Assembly: GCF_015070855.1 (NCBI RefSeq)
Contig: NZ_JADDIX010000070.1
Span: 1-60,327 of the forward strand
From: Pseudomonas lopnurensis
GTDB taxonomy: Bacteria; Pseudomonadota; Gammaproteobacteria; Pseudomonadales; Pseudomonadaceae
Length of the DNA stretch: 60,327 bases
Direction of reading: 5' to 3'
Numbering within the stretch: position 1 is the stretch's first letter; each line of letters opens with the position of its first letter. The translations under genes and the position numbers were made by a program. The notes beneath the pieces were generated by a model. It was not told where the DNA came from and searched no databases. It was given only the letters and a program-made list of their open reading frames with translations. Below, one piece after another: positions 18,308 through 26,126 of this stretch.

Positions 18308-19504
18308 TTACTCGCTCACATACCGCTTACGACCTGCCAGAACCGCGAAGATGATCTGGAGGCATCCGGCCCCCAGCAAGACCATCATGGGGACATGCCA
18401 GCTTCCGGTAAGCCCGCGCAAGTAACCCGCCAAGAACGGACCGCATGCTCCAAGTCCGTAGCCTATGCATTGCCCCATCGCCGACAACGAACTGGCCTGA
18501 TGGTGATCGCGGGCGCGCAAGCTGAACAGGCTGAGACAGGTGACCATCGACATTCCGGCGCCTACTCCAGCGAATAGCAGCCACACGAGAGACATTGCTG
18601 GAGCCATCAGCAATCCGGCCACTCCGATCACAATCGCGGCGGAACAGATGAAACCCAGCAGGCGCTGGTCATGCATACGCTTTATCGCCACCGACGTGGC
18701 TAAATTGGCCAGCACTGCAATCGCTTGATAGGCAAATAAATAAGCTCCAGCCTTTACAGCCCCGATGCCTACGGACGCCGCCATCGCTGGAAACCAATCG
18801 ATAAGGGTATAAAACGTCAATGTTTGCAACGCCATGAACATCGAGACTTGCCAGGCGATCCCGCTGCGCCATACGGTGCTGCGGCCCACAGGCGGCGCCC
18901 CCAGGACAATCGAGTCGGCGCTCCTGGCATGCGGCCACCAGCAGAAAGCGGCGATCAGGGCGAGACCGAACCAGATTCCCAGCGACACTTTCCATGCGTA
19001 ATCCGTGAGTTCCGACAACGGTGCCGCGAGCCCGCTGGCCAATGCAGCCATCAAGGCCATCGTTGCCGCATAGAGGCCCACGCACAAGGCGGTGTGGCTG
19101 GGAAAATCGCGCTTGACCAGCGGCACGACGAGTACGTTGGCCACCGCAATGCCACCCCCAATCAGCAGGGTCCCGAGCCACAAGCCGCTGTAGAGGCCCG
19201 TCGAACGGACCAGGCAACCCAGGGCAATTATGCCCAGCGCTCCGAACAGCGCATGCTCCAGGCTGATACGCCGGGTCAACCAGGGGGCCAGGGGGGAGGC
19301 GCATGCAAAAATGAGCAACGGCAGCGCATTGAGCAATCCCGCAGCAGCCGGCGTCAATCCGAAGTAGTCCTGCACCTGCGAGAGGACGGGGCCGAGCGAT
19401 GTGATGGGGGCGCGCAAATTCGCTGCGATGAGCAAGATGCCCAAAAGCAGGGATGAGCCAAAAAAGGAGGTTTCGACGCGAGCAACCGACGAGGAGTTTG
19501 ACAT
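18308..19504 (-). CDS. Major facilitator superfamily transporter, CynX/NimT family
   Basis: A 398-aa MFS protein with 12 predicted helices. The sequence LIAANLRAPITSLGPVLSQVQDYFGLTPAAAGLLNALPLLIFACASPLAP (about 27-75) is the signature of the CynX/NimT branch, first described for cyanate and for 2-nitroimidazole efflux. GLGACGPFLAGYL near residue 355 is also typical. No strong ribosome-binding site is visible before the start at 19504. The gene stands alone, flanked by a converging LysR gene and a 332-bp non-coding gap. Substrate and direction of transport cannot be deduced. Confidence 0.85.
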   Translation of the reverse strand: MSNSSSVARVETSFFGSSLLLGILLIAANLRAPITSLGPVLSQVQDYFGLTPAAAGLLNALPLLIFACASPLAPWLTRRISLEHALFGALGIIALGCLVRSTGLYSGLWLGTLLIGGGIAVANVLVVPLVKRDFPSHTALCVGLYAATMALMAALASGLAAPLSELTDYAWKVSLGIWFGLALIAAFCWWPHARSADSIVLGAPPVGRSTVWRSGIAWQVSMFMALQTLTFYTLIDWFPAMAASVGIGAVKAGAYLFAYQAIAVLANLATSVAIKRMHDQRLLGFICSAAIVIGVAGLLMAPAMSLVWLLFAGVGAGMSMVTCLSLFSLRARDHHQASSLSAMGQCIGYGLGACGPFLAGYLRGLTGSWHVPMMVLLGAGCLQIIFAVLAGRKRYVSE

Positions 19505-19836
19505 TGCTAACCACGCACAACAGGGGGATACAGATATCCCGAGTGTGCGTTGGTTGACGTTAACGCTTACGCAATGCGCTTATCCGCGCAATGTCTGAAC
19601 CGGATTCTAGCAAAGGTGGAAAACCGGATGCAACGCCATCGCTCAGCGGGAGCCTGCCTGCAGTCGGACATCTTCCGAATAAGGCTCATGTAGTTGTTCC
19701 ACCACAAGGAACAGAGTTATTTGAGTTTATGCAACCGCCCAGTGGCTGAAACCGGTGTTGAACATCGCCTGAATTGGCGAGTGGCCTCCTTGCCGAGGTT
19801 ACGCTCGACCGGAGTCGCGCGGTTTCAGCCCCGAAG
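19505..19836. other. Intergenic region with no recognisable gene
   Basis: This 332-bp stretch lies between the CynX/NimT start and the tetR stop. Only a weak 61-codon minus frame is open and it has no recognisable protein pattern. The part next to 19504 must hold the transporter promoter; I see no convincing terminator or repeat. Confidence 0.5.
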
Positions 19837-20457
19837 CTAGTTGTGGACAGCGAATCGTCCGACAAACGCATCCACCGCTAATCGAACCCAGCGATCCAGT
19901 TGCTCTGCGGACGGCCGTGAACCGGGATGCAGCAGGCACTCCATCTGCCCTTCGGTGCGAACCATGCTGACAAACAGCGAGGCTGCTGCCTCGATGCCAA
20001 TGGCATGGACGTCAATCTCGCCCGTCACGGAGGCTTCGCTCAAGCGTTCCGACACCATCGCGATGACGACTTTGGGCCCGGCCAGGTAGAACCTGCGACC
20101 GGCATCCGGAAAACGAGGCGCCTCAGCGACGACTACGCGGAAGAGCGCCACTCCCACCTCGGCCAGAACGATCTCGAGATAGGCCCGCCCTATGTCCTCC
20201 AGCGTTTTCCTGATATCCCCCGGGGCAGGCTGTATCGCATGGATGGTCGATGCCATCGACGCGCATTGGCGTTCGATGACCGCGACAAACATGGCCTCCT
20301 TGCTGGGAAAGCATTCATACATCGTCTTCTTCGAAACGCCGGCTTCGCGCTGGATCATGTCCGTGGTCGCAGCGCTGAAGCCATGGGTCAGGAACACGGT
20401 CGTAGCCGCATCGAGAACCGCGAGGGACTTGTCGATCGGACAGGCAGGCTTGCTCAT
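19837..20457 (-). CDS. TetR family transcriptional regulator of the adjacent efflux operon
   Basis: A 206-aa TetR protein. The N-terminal three-helix DNA-binding domain includes LDAATTVFLTHGFSAATTDMIQREAGVSKKTMYECFPSKEAMF (about 12-56), and an all-helical ligand domain follows. The start at 20457 (MSKPACPID) is preferred over the frame opening at 20523, which would run through the operator-like palindrome at 20487-20500. It is divergent from an outer-membrane factor/MFS/membrane-fusion operon. Matching palindromes lie in its own promoter, in the efflux promoter and before the SDR at 25203, so it probably represses all three. The inducer is unknown. Confidence 0.9.
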   Translation of the reverse strand: MSKPACPIDKSLAVLDAATTVFLTHGFSAATTDMIQREAGVSKKTMYECFPSKEAMFVAVIERQCASMASTIHAIQPAPGDIRKTLEDIGRAYLEIVLAEVGVALFRVVVAEAPRFPDAGRRFYLAGPKVVIAMVSERLSEASVTGEIDVHAIGIEAAASLFVSMVRTEGQMECLLHPGSRPSAEQLDRWVRLAVDAFVGRFAVHN

Positions 20458-20486
20458 ACGAAAACCAAATCTGTTTTCGCCGGAGT

Positions 20487-20500
20487 ATACCGACCGGTAT
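20487..20500. promoter_or_regulatory. TetR-type operator at the tetR promoter
   Basis: ATACCGACCGGTAT, an imperfect inverted repeat, lies 30 bp upstream of the tetR start. It shares the ACCG(A/N)CGGT core with sites at 20574-20587 and 25149-25170, consistent with autoregulation. Confidence 0.6.
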
Positions 20501-20545
20501 CTGCTACCCGCAAAGCAATTCACCCAATCGGTGCATGCCTTTTTA

Positions 20546-20587
20546 TTGACTGAATGTTTTTTTGCTCATTAGAATACCGATCGGTTT
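20546..20587 (+). promoter_or_regulatory. Sigma-70 promoter with overlapping TetR operator for the efflux operon
   Basis: TTGACT (20546-20551) and TAGAAT (20570-20575) with an 18-bp spacer form a good sigma-70 promoter. The palindrome ATACCGATCGGTTT (20574-20587, core ACCGATCGGT perfect) overlaps the end of the -10 and the expected start site. Repressor bound here would block initiation. Confidence 0.6.
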
Positions 20588-20667
20588 CCACCCCTTCTCA
20601 TCATCTCCCGTGTCCAAGAGCCCGGACGATCGAGACCTGCCCGCCCTGCACCTGCTTGAGAATATGA

Positions 20668-22140
20668 ATGAAAGCTGCGTCGTGCCTGTATCTCGCCCAG
20701 ATAGTTCCTGCCTTGGCGACCACCCTGTTGGTGGGGTGCGCAAGCGTAACGTCAGTCCAGTTGCCGTCCATTGATCCATCCGCAGCGCTGGCGTCCTACC
20801 GAGCACAGGTTGGCGATCAACCTGCCCTGAGCGAAGCACAAGCGCCCGTTCGCTGGTGGGAGTTGTTCAATGACCCCACGCTGTCGGCGATCGAGTCGGA
20901 GCTTGGCCAGAGCCTGGATATCCAGACGGCTGCGCTGCGTGTCGAGGAAAGCCGTGCTCAGCTGGGGTTGGCCGGTGCCTCCCGTTATCCGACTCTGGCC
21001 CTAGGGACCGGCTACTCACGCTCGGCAATCAGTGAAAACTCGCCGTCGCATCGATTGGGGGCCCCTACAAACGGCCAGGACATGTGGTCGTTGGGCCTGC
21101 AAGCGGGCTGGGAGCTCGACCTCTGGGGTTATCTGCGCCATACCCAAGCGTCCGCGCAGGCCAGGTTGGACGCGGCTTATTACGGGCGGGATGCCGTACT
21201 TACCTCGGTCTCGGCGGATGTAGCGCGCAACTATCTGTTGCTACGCGGCGTGCAGGCACAGGCCTCGTTGGTGGAAAAAAACCTCCGGATCGGACGAGAC
21301 CTGGTTCGCATGGCCGAAAGCCGCGAGCGCAACGGAGCCGCCACGCGTTTCGATGCGGCATCGGCGCGTGCCGATGCCGCCGGACTCGAAGCCCGCCTAA
21401 CCCAGCTGAATCACCAGCGAGATACGCTGATGAACGCGCTGGCGCTACTGCTTGGCAAACCACCGCGCGAACTGGATGAACGACTCACCTTCGCCGATCT
21501 GCCCTCGATGCCCTCGCGCCTACCGATCGGCGTACCTTCCGAACTGGCCCGTAATCGGCCAGATATTCTGCAGGCAGAAGCTCGGCTGCGAGCAGCAGTG
21601 GCGGATATCGACGCGGCAAAGGCCGATTTCTACCCACGCATCGGCCTGACCGGCGCACTTGGCGCGCAGGCGTTCGACCTCTCTGATCTGGGTAGCTGGG
21701 GCTCCAGGCACTATTCGGTAGGCCCCACGCTTTATCTGCCGATCTTCGACGGCGGACGGCTACGTAGCCAGTTGGCCTTGAGTGAAACCCGTCATCGCCT
21801 GGCTGGTATCGCCTATCAGCAAGTGGTGCTGCGCGCCTGGCACGAGGTGGACAATGCCCTTGGCGCTTATGCCAGCGAACTGGAGCGGCACCGGCAACTG
21901 CAGCGTGCGCTGGAGCAAAGCGAAATAGCCCTGGGCGTAGCACAACGCTCATACCAGGAAGGCTCGGCGGATTTCACGGCCGTACTGGTTGCTCGTCGTA
22001 GCCTGCTCGCCAATCAAGCCGAACTAAGCGACTGCGCGACTGCCTCCGCGCTTGCCGTCGTCTCGCTTTATAGAGCCTTGGGTGGCGGCTGGTCAGAGCA
22101 ATGGGCGGGCGACGCAGCAACGAACGGGGCCTCTTCATGA
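20668..22140 (+). CDS. Outer-membrane efflux lipoprotein (OprM/NodT family)
   Basis: A 490-aa TolC-like outer-membrane factor. A lipoprotein signal with lipobox LLVGC (Cys about residue 24) begins the protein. Two repeats of the outer-membrane efflux domain follow (about 65-270 and 285-475), with long helical hairpins. NRPDILQAEARLRAA (about 297-311) and LYLPIFDGGRLRSQLALSE (about 356-374) are family hallmarks. It is the exit duct for the MFS/membrane-fusion pair encoded next. Its stop overlaps the next gene by four bases. OprM-type ducts normally serve RND pumps, but with an EmrB-like partner they form EmrAB-type tripartite systems. Confidence 0.92.
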   Translation: MKAASCLYLAQIVPALATTLLVGCASVTSVQLPSIDPSAALASYRAQVGDQPALSEAQAPVRWWELFNDPTLSAIESELGQSLDIQTAALRVEESRAQLGLAGASRYPTLALGTGYSRSAISENSPSHRLGAPTNGQDMWSLGLQAGWELDLWGYLRHTQASAQARLDAAYYGRDAVLTSVSADVARNYLLLRGVQAQASLVEKNLRIGRDLVRMAESRERNGAATRFDAASARADAAGLEARLTQLNHQRDTLMNALALLLGKPPRELDERLTFADLPSMPSRLPIGVPSELARNRPDILQAEARLRAAVADIDAAKADFYPRIGLTGALGAQAFDLSDLGSWGSRHYSVGPTLYLPIFDGGRLRSQLALSETRHRLAGIAYQQVVLRAWHEVDNALGAYASELERHRQLQRALEQSEIALGVAQRSYQEGSADFTAVLVARRSLLANQAELSDCATASALAVVSLYRALGGGWSEQWAGDAATNGASS

Positions 22141-23702
22141 GTACTGCCGCACCCGCCTCGCCGCAACAGCCTGTGCTCACTGTGCGGCTCGCCGTCGGTC
22201 TATTGGGGGTGCTGCTGGCAGCGATGGTCGCGGGACTGAGCGGTCGCGTCCCGGCCCTGGTGCTCGTCGACGTGCAAGGCGGGCTAGGGTTTGCCAGAGA
22301 TGATGCGTCCTGGCTCACGACCGCCTATTCGGCAGGCGAGCTGGCGGCGATGCCGTTTGCCGCGTGGTTCGCGATCACGTTCTCGATGCGGCGCTTCCAC
22401 ATGACGATGCTCGCAGCAGCATTGGTGCTGGCGGCTGCCCTGCCGTTCATTCGCGACCTGAATGTGCTGATTGCCTTGCGCCTTCTTCACGGTATCTGTG
22501 CCGGTTCGCTGGTTCCGGTCCTCATGATGGCCGCTCTGCGTTTTCTGCCTACATCCATCCGGCTGCACGGTCTGGCGCTATTCGCCATGACTGCCACGCT
22601 CTCGCCGAATGTAGCCTTAGGACTTGCGACTTTAAGCGTGGACAAATTAGAGGATTGGCGTTGGGCCTACTGGCACATGCTGCCGCTGGGGCTGATTGCA
22701 ATGGGCATGGTCGGCTGGGGTATTCCCAAGATGCCTACGGCACTGCCGCGTCTGAAGCAGGCTGATTGGTTCGGCCTGTTCCTGGGTGTGCCTGGGTTGA
22801 TGCTTCTGGTGGTTGGCATCGATCAGGGGGTGCGTTTGGACTGGTTTCAGTCACCAATAATCGTTGCCGCTCTTGGCACGGGCGCGATCCTCACCAGCCT
22901 GTTTTTGATCAGCGAATGGCTTCATCCGGCTCCGTTCGTGGGGTTGGCACTTTTGAAGCGCCGCAACATCTGGCTAGGCTTCATCTCGCTCGCCGGACTG
23001 CTGGTCGTCATGTCCTCAGCCGTGAATCTCCCTGCCAACGCATTGGGTAGCCTTCATGACTTTCGGCTGGAGCAAAGCGCAAGACTCGGGCTAACGGTGG
23101 GATTGCCGCAACTGGTTCTCGGGTCTTGTGTAGCGCTGTTGCTGTATCGGCAATGGGTAGATGCACGCCACGTCTTCGCCATCGGGCTGGCCTGCATGGC
23201 TGGGGCGTGCTGGCTGGCTTCGGTCATCACGGATGAATGGATGGTGCAGCAATTCCTATGGCCGACTTTTCTTCATGTCATCGGCCAACCGATGGCGATG
23301 GTTGCCATGCTGTTTCTCGTCGTCAGCACGGTGCAGCCGATGGAGGGGCCCTTCCTTGCAGGATTGGTCAACATCGTGCGGGTGCTCAGTACCGTCGTAG
23401 CCGGGGCACTCGTTGGCCAGTTGACCGCTATTCGAAGCCGCTTCCATTTCGAATCGCTGCGGGACCAGGCAGGCAATCTGCTGCCGCAGTGGGCAGGCTT
23501 CGATTTTCCGCCAGGCGCCGTGATCGAGCAGGTCGCTAAACAGGCCAGTGTTCTAGCTACCGCCGACGTCTATCGCGCGATTGGGCTGCTGGCGCTCCTG
23601 CTGATTCCACTCGTCCTGAAGTTTCAACACATTCCGGCACCCAGGGTGCCCCGAATTTCCCCCTCCACCCCAGCCACCGTCCAGGCCGGGGTGGCCTCAT
23701 GA
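22137..23702 (+). CDS. MFS drug/H+ antiporter, DHA2 (EmrB-like) family
   Basis: A 521-aa protein with about 14 predicted helices, the DHA2 topology. The first half carries GLSGRVPALVLVDVQGGLGFARDDASWLTTAYSAGELAAMPFAAWFA, like the EmrB/FarB branch. An ATGA overlap with the preceding gene fixes the start at 22137; the frame opening at 22101 is less likely. It should pump hydrophobic compounds from the inner membrane into the channel formed by the fusion protein and the outer-membrane factor. The substrate is not readable; EmrB-like pumps handle uncouplers, fatty acids and antibiotics. Confidence 0.88.
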   Translation: MSTAAPASPQQPVLTVRLAVGLLGVLLAAMVAGLSGRVPALVLVDVQGGLGFARDDASWLTTAYSAGELAAMPFAAWFAITFSMRRFHMTMLAAALVLAAALPFIRDLNVLIALRLLHGICAGSLVPVLMMAALRFLPTSIRLHGLALFAMTATLSPNVALGLATLSVDKLEDWRWAYWHMLPLGLIAMGMVGWGIPKMPTALPRLKQADWFGLFLGVPGLMLLVVGIDQGVRLDWFQSPIIVAALGTGAILTSLFLISEWLHPAPFVGLALLKRRNIWLGFISLAGLLVVMSSAVNLPANALGSLHDFRLEQSARLGLTVGLPQLVLGSCVALLLYRQWVDARHVFAIGLACMAGACWLASVITDEWMVQQFLWPTFLHVIGQPMAMVAMLFLVVSTVQPMEGPFLAGLVNIVRVLSTVVAGALVGQLTAIRSRFHFESLRDQAGNLLPQWAGFDFPPGAVIEQVAKQASVLATADVYRAIGLLALLLIPLVLKFQHIPAPRVPRISPSTPATVQAGVAS

Positions 23703-23722
23703 ATTGAGCTAGTACGAATTAC

Positions 23723-24766
23723 ATGGCCAATAAACTGCGCTACCAAATCGTAATCGGAGTGATCGCTGCCGCAACCGTCGCGGGGGCAATTTTCATCCTC
23801 AATCGTCCCGAAGCCAACGCATCCGTGCAAAGCACCGATGATGCTTATGTCCGTGCCGATCTGACCGTGATCGTGCCCCAGGTTTCAGGCGTCATCATGG
23901 CGGTAACGGTAGATGACAACCAGCGGGTTCAAGCCGGCGAGCCGCTGCTGCGTATCGACGACAGAGCGCTGCGCATTGCGCTGGACGCTGCAACGGCCAC
24001 CATCGCCGGGCTTCAAGCGCAACTGGAGCTCCAACAGAGCCTGATCGAGCAAGCACGCGCTGTAGTGGCTGCATCCAGCGCCAAGCTCAAACTTGCCAAA
24101 AGAAACCTTACACGCTCGGCAAACCTGGCGCGGGATGGCTCGGGCACGGTGCAGGCACTGGAGTTGGCCGAGGCGGAATGGGCAACACAGCGCGCGGCCT
24201 ATGAACGGGATCGCGCCGGGCTGCGGTCGGCCGAGCAGCGAACGGCGATCCTGCAAGCTGACCTGGAGAAAGCCATGGCGGAAAAGGCGGACGCCAGCTT
24301 GAAGTTGTCCTATGCCAGCATCACCGCCCCGATCGCCGGCGTCGTCGCACAGCGCCATGCCCGGATAGGCGGTTATGCGCGCCAAGGCGAGCCGCTACTG
24401 ACGTTGGTCCCGCTGGATAAGATCTACATCGAGGCCAACTTCCGAGAGACCCAACTGGCCAACGTGCATGTCGGCCAGCCGGTGGATATCACCATCGATG
24501 CGCTACCGGGCGTTCAGCTCAAAGGCCACGTCGAGAGTCTAGGGGCGGCAAGCGGCGCGAGTTTTTCGCTGGTGCCGCCGCACAACGCCACGGGGAATTT
24601 CACCAAGATCGTGCAACGCCTGCCAGTGCGCATCCAGGTGGACGCAGGACAGGAGCAGGCGCGGCGGCTTCGTGTGGGCATGTCCGTGAGGCCAAGCGTC
24701 CACACCGATGCTGCTTCGGCTCAAGCGCCTACGCCTGCCACTGCGGCAGCGCAGGCCGAGTCCTAA
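23723..24766 (+). CDS. HlyD/EmrA-type membrane fusion protein
   Basis: A 347-aa periplasmic adaptor. One N-terminal membrane anchor (about residues 7-25) is followed by the lipoyl-like half-motif DDAYVRADLTVIVPQVSGVI (about 40-60) and a long helical hairpin (about 85-190). The second half has the typical ITAPIAGVVAQRHARIGGYARQGEPLLTLVPLDKIYIEANFRE (about 200-240). It bridges the DHA2 transporter and the outer-membrane factor. It lies 20 bp after the MFS gene; the ribosome-binding site is weak. Confidence 0.92.
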   Translation: MANKLRYQIVIGVIAAATVAGAIFILNRPEANASVQSTDDAYVRADLTVIVPQVSGVIMAVTVDDNQRVQAGEPLLRIDDRALRIALDAATATIAGLQAQLELQQSLIEQARAVVAASSAKLKLAKRNLTRSANLARDGSGTVQALELAEAEWATQRAAYERDRAGLRSAEQRTAILQADLEKAMAEKADASLKLSYASITAPIAGVVAQRHARIGGYARQGEPLLTLVPLDKIYIEANFRETQLANVHVGQPVDITIDALPGVQLKGHVESLGAASGASFSLVPPHNATGNFTKIVQRLPVRIQVDAGQEQARRLRVGMSVRPSVHTDAASAQAPTPATAAAQAES

Positions 24767-24794
24767 TAGATCCGCCGCCATTGTGAGGCTCGTC

Positions 24795-25115
24795 ATGAAC
24801 GGCTATCAGATAACATTTTTTACCCAACAGGATCGCGTGATCGGCAACCTGCCCGCCGGACAATGGTTGGTAGAGGAGGCTCGTCGCCTGGGGTTGCGCG
24901 GGGCCACCTTAAGCGGTGCCGTGGAGGGGCTGGGTCACGATGGCATCATCCACGCGATCAACCTCTTCGACCTTTCGGACCAACCCGTCCAAGTGACGCT
25001 GGTCGTTACCGAAGCGGAAGCGCAGATGTTCTTCGAGCATCTGACCCAGCAGCGCGTAAAGTTGTTCTATGTAAAGGTAGCCGCGGAGTTCGGAACGCTG
25101 GGCGCTGGTGATTAA
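24795..25115 (+). CDS. DUF190 family protein
   Basis: A 106-aa protein with the PII-like DUF190 pattern: start YQITFFTQQDRVIGNLPAGQWLVEEARRLGLRGATLSGAVEGLG, then QVTLVVTEAEAQMFFEHL. The family has a ferredoxin-like fold related to PII signalling proteins, and many members accompany crcB fluoride-channel genes. Here it follows the membrane fusion gene by 28 bp and is probably part of the efflux operon, an unusual neighbour. The start at 24795 (MNGYQITF) is preferred to the longer frame from 24708, which overlaps the upstream gene. The role is unknown; a regulatory or sensory subunit of the pump is a guess. Confidence 0.72.
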   Translation: MNGYQITFFTQQDRVIGNLPAGQWLVEEARRLGLRGATLSGAVEGLGHDGIIHAINLFDLSDQPVQVTLVVTEAEAQMFFEHLTQQRVKLFYVKVAAEFGTLGAGD

Positions 25116-25148
25116 GCCAGCTAATACCCTATCTTCGAATTTTTAAAA

Positions 25149-25170
25149 ACCGATACCGGTCTCGACCGGT
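25149..25170. promoter_or_regulatory. TetR-type operator before the SDR gene
   Basis: ACCGATACCGGTCTCGACCGGT contains two ACCGGT palindromes and an ACCGATACCGGT dyad, matching the core of the operators at 20487 and 20574. It ends 33 bp before the SDR start, suggesting the same TetR controls that gene. Confidence 0.5.
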
Positions 25171-25202
25171 TCGCCGACTGAGCCGTCGGCAATACGGAGG
25201 AA

Positions 25203-25943
25203 ATGATGAATATTGCTCAGAAGGTCGCTCTGGTTACCGGCGCAACTCGAGGCATTGGCTTCGAGACCGTACGTCAGTTGGCCGAGACCGGCGTCACCGT
25301 GCTGCTGGCCGGCCGTGATTCGCAGCGCACAGTTGTTGCTGCGGAGGCCCTCCAGGCCGATGGGCTTCCGGTCCAGCCGATCACCCTCGACGTGGCTCGC
25401 AGCGAGAGCATCGAGCAGGCGGTCAACGAGATCCAGTCGCGCTACGGCAAGCTGGATATTCTGGTCAACAATGCCGGCATCATGATCGATGCTGCGGAAA
25501 AGGCACCGTCCGCGCAGAGTCTCGCCACCTGGCGTGAGACCTTCGACACCAACCTGTTTGCCGTGGTGGAGCTGACTCAGGCGCTATTGCCACTGCTAAA
25601 GCAGGCCCCGGCCGCGCGCATCGTCAACCTGTCGAGCCAACTGGGTTCGCTGGGCTGGCACACCGATCCGGGCTCGCCGATCTACGACTTCAAGGCACCG
25701 GTGGCCTATAACGCCTCCAAGACAGCCATCAACGCCTGGACAGTTCACCTGGCCTACGAACTGCGCGATACGCCGATCAAGGTCAACGCGGTCCATCCTG
25801 GCTACGTGCAGACCGACATGAATGGCGGCGCGGGCGAGATCGACGTCCCCACCGGCGCCAAGAGCAGCGTGGAAATGGCACTGATCGACGAGCATGGCCC
25901 GTCGGGCAGCTTCACCCACATGGGCAAGACGCTGCCCTGGTAG
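25203..25943 (+). CDS. SDR family oxidoreductase
   Basis: A 246-aa classical short-chain dehydrogenase. It has cofactor motif TGATRGIG (residues 13-20), NNAG (about 90-93), catalytic Ser in IVNLSSQLGS, and YNASK (Tyr about 178, Lys about 182). ARG in the glycine-rich region and AGRDS after strand 2 suggest NADP preference. It has GGAGG before the tandem ATG codons at 25203/25206. A TetR-type operator lies upstream and an intrinsic terminator downstream, so it is a single-gene unit within the efflux regulon. It resembles carbonyl reductases; the substrate is not known. Confidence 0.9.
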   Translation: MMNIAQKVALVTGATRGIGFETVRQLAETGVTVLLAGRDSQRTVVAAEALQADGLPVQPITLDVARSESIEQAVNEIQSRYGKLDILVNNAGIMIDAAEKAPSAQSLATWRETFDTNLFAVVELTQALLPLLKQAPAARIVNLSSQLGSLGWHTDPGSPIYDFKAPVAYNASKTAINAWTVHLAYELRDTPIKVNAVHPGYVQTDMNGGAGEIDVPTGAKSSVEMALIDEHGPSGSFTHMGKTLPW

Positions 25944-25987
25944 GCATCCGCGCGACCGGCACGCCCGGCCCGTGATGAAATGAAAAG

Positions 25988-26014
25988 CGGCCGGTATCAC
26001 ACCGGCCGTTTTCT
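25988..26014 (+). terminator. Rho-independent terminator of the SDR gene
   Basis: CGGCCGGT-ATCAC-ACCGGCCG, eight perfect pairs with a five-base loop, is followed by TTTTCTT. It starts 45 bp after the SDR stop codon. Confidence 0.85.
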
Positions 26015-26126
26015 TCGTCTCTACTGTCGCTTCAGCATCACCAATCAGCCCGGCGCTTAAGTAACCCGCTCCGAGTGATCAAGCGCGGGCGCTATACTTG
26101 CCGCGTCGTCCTGGCTGCTCAAATCC

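Noticed and set aside
19686-19871. Open frame of 61 codons in the gap before tetR
   Set aside because: Composition is Ser/Arg/Thr-rich without family pattern, no ribosome-binding site, and it overlaps the tetR 3' end.
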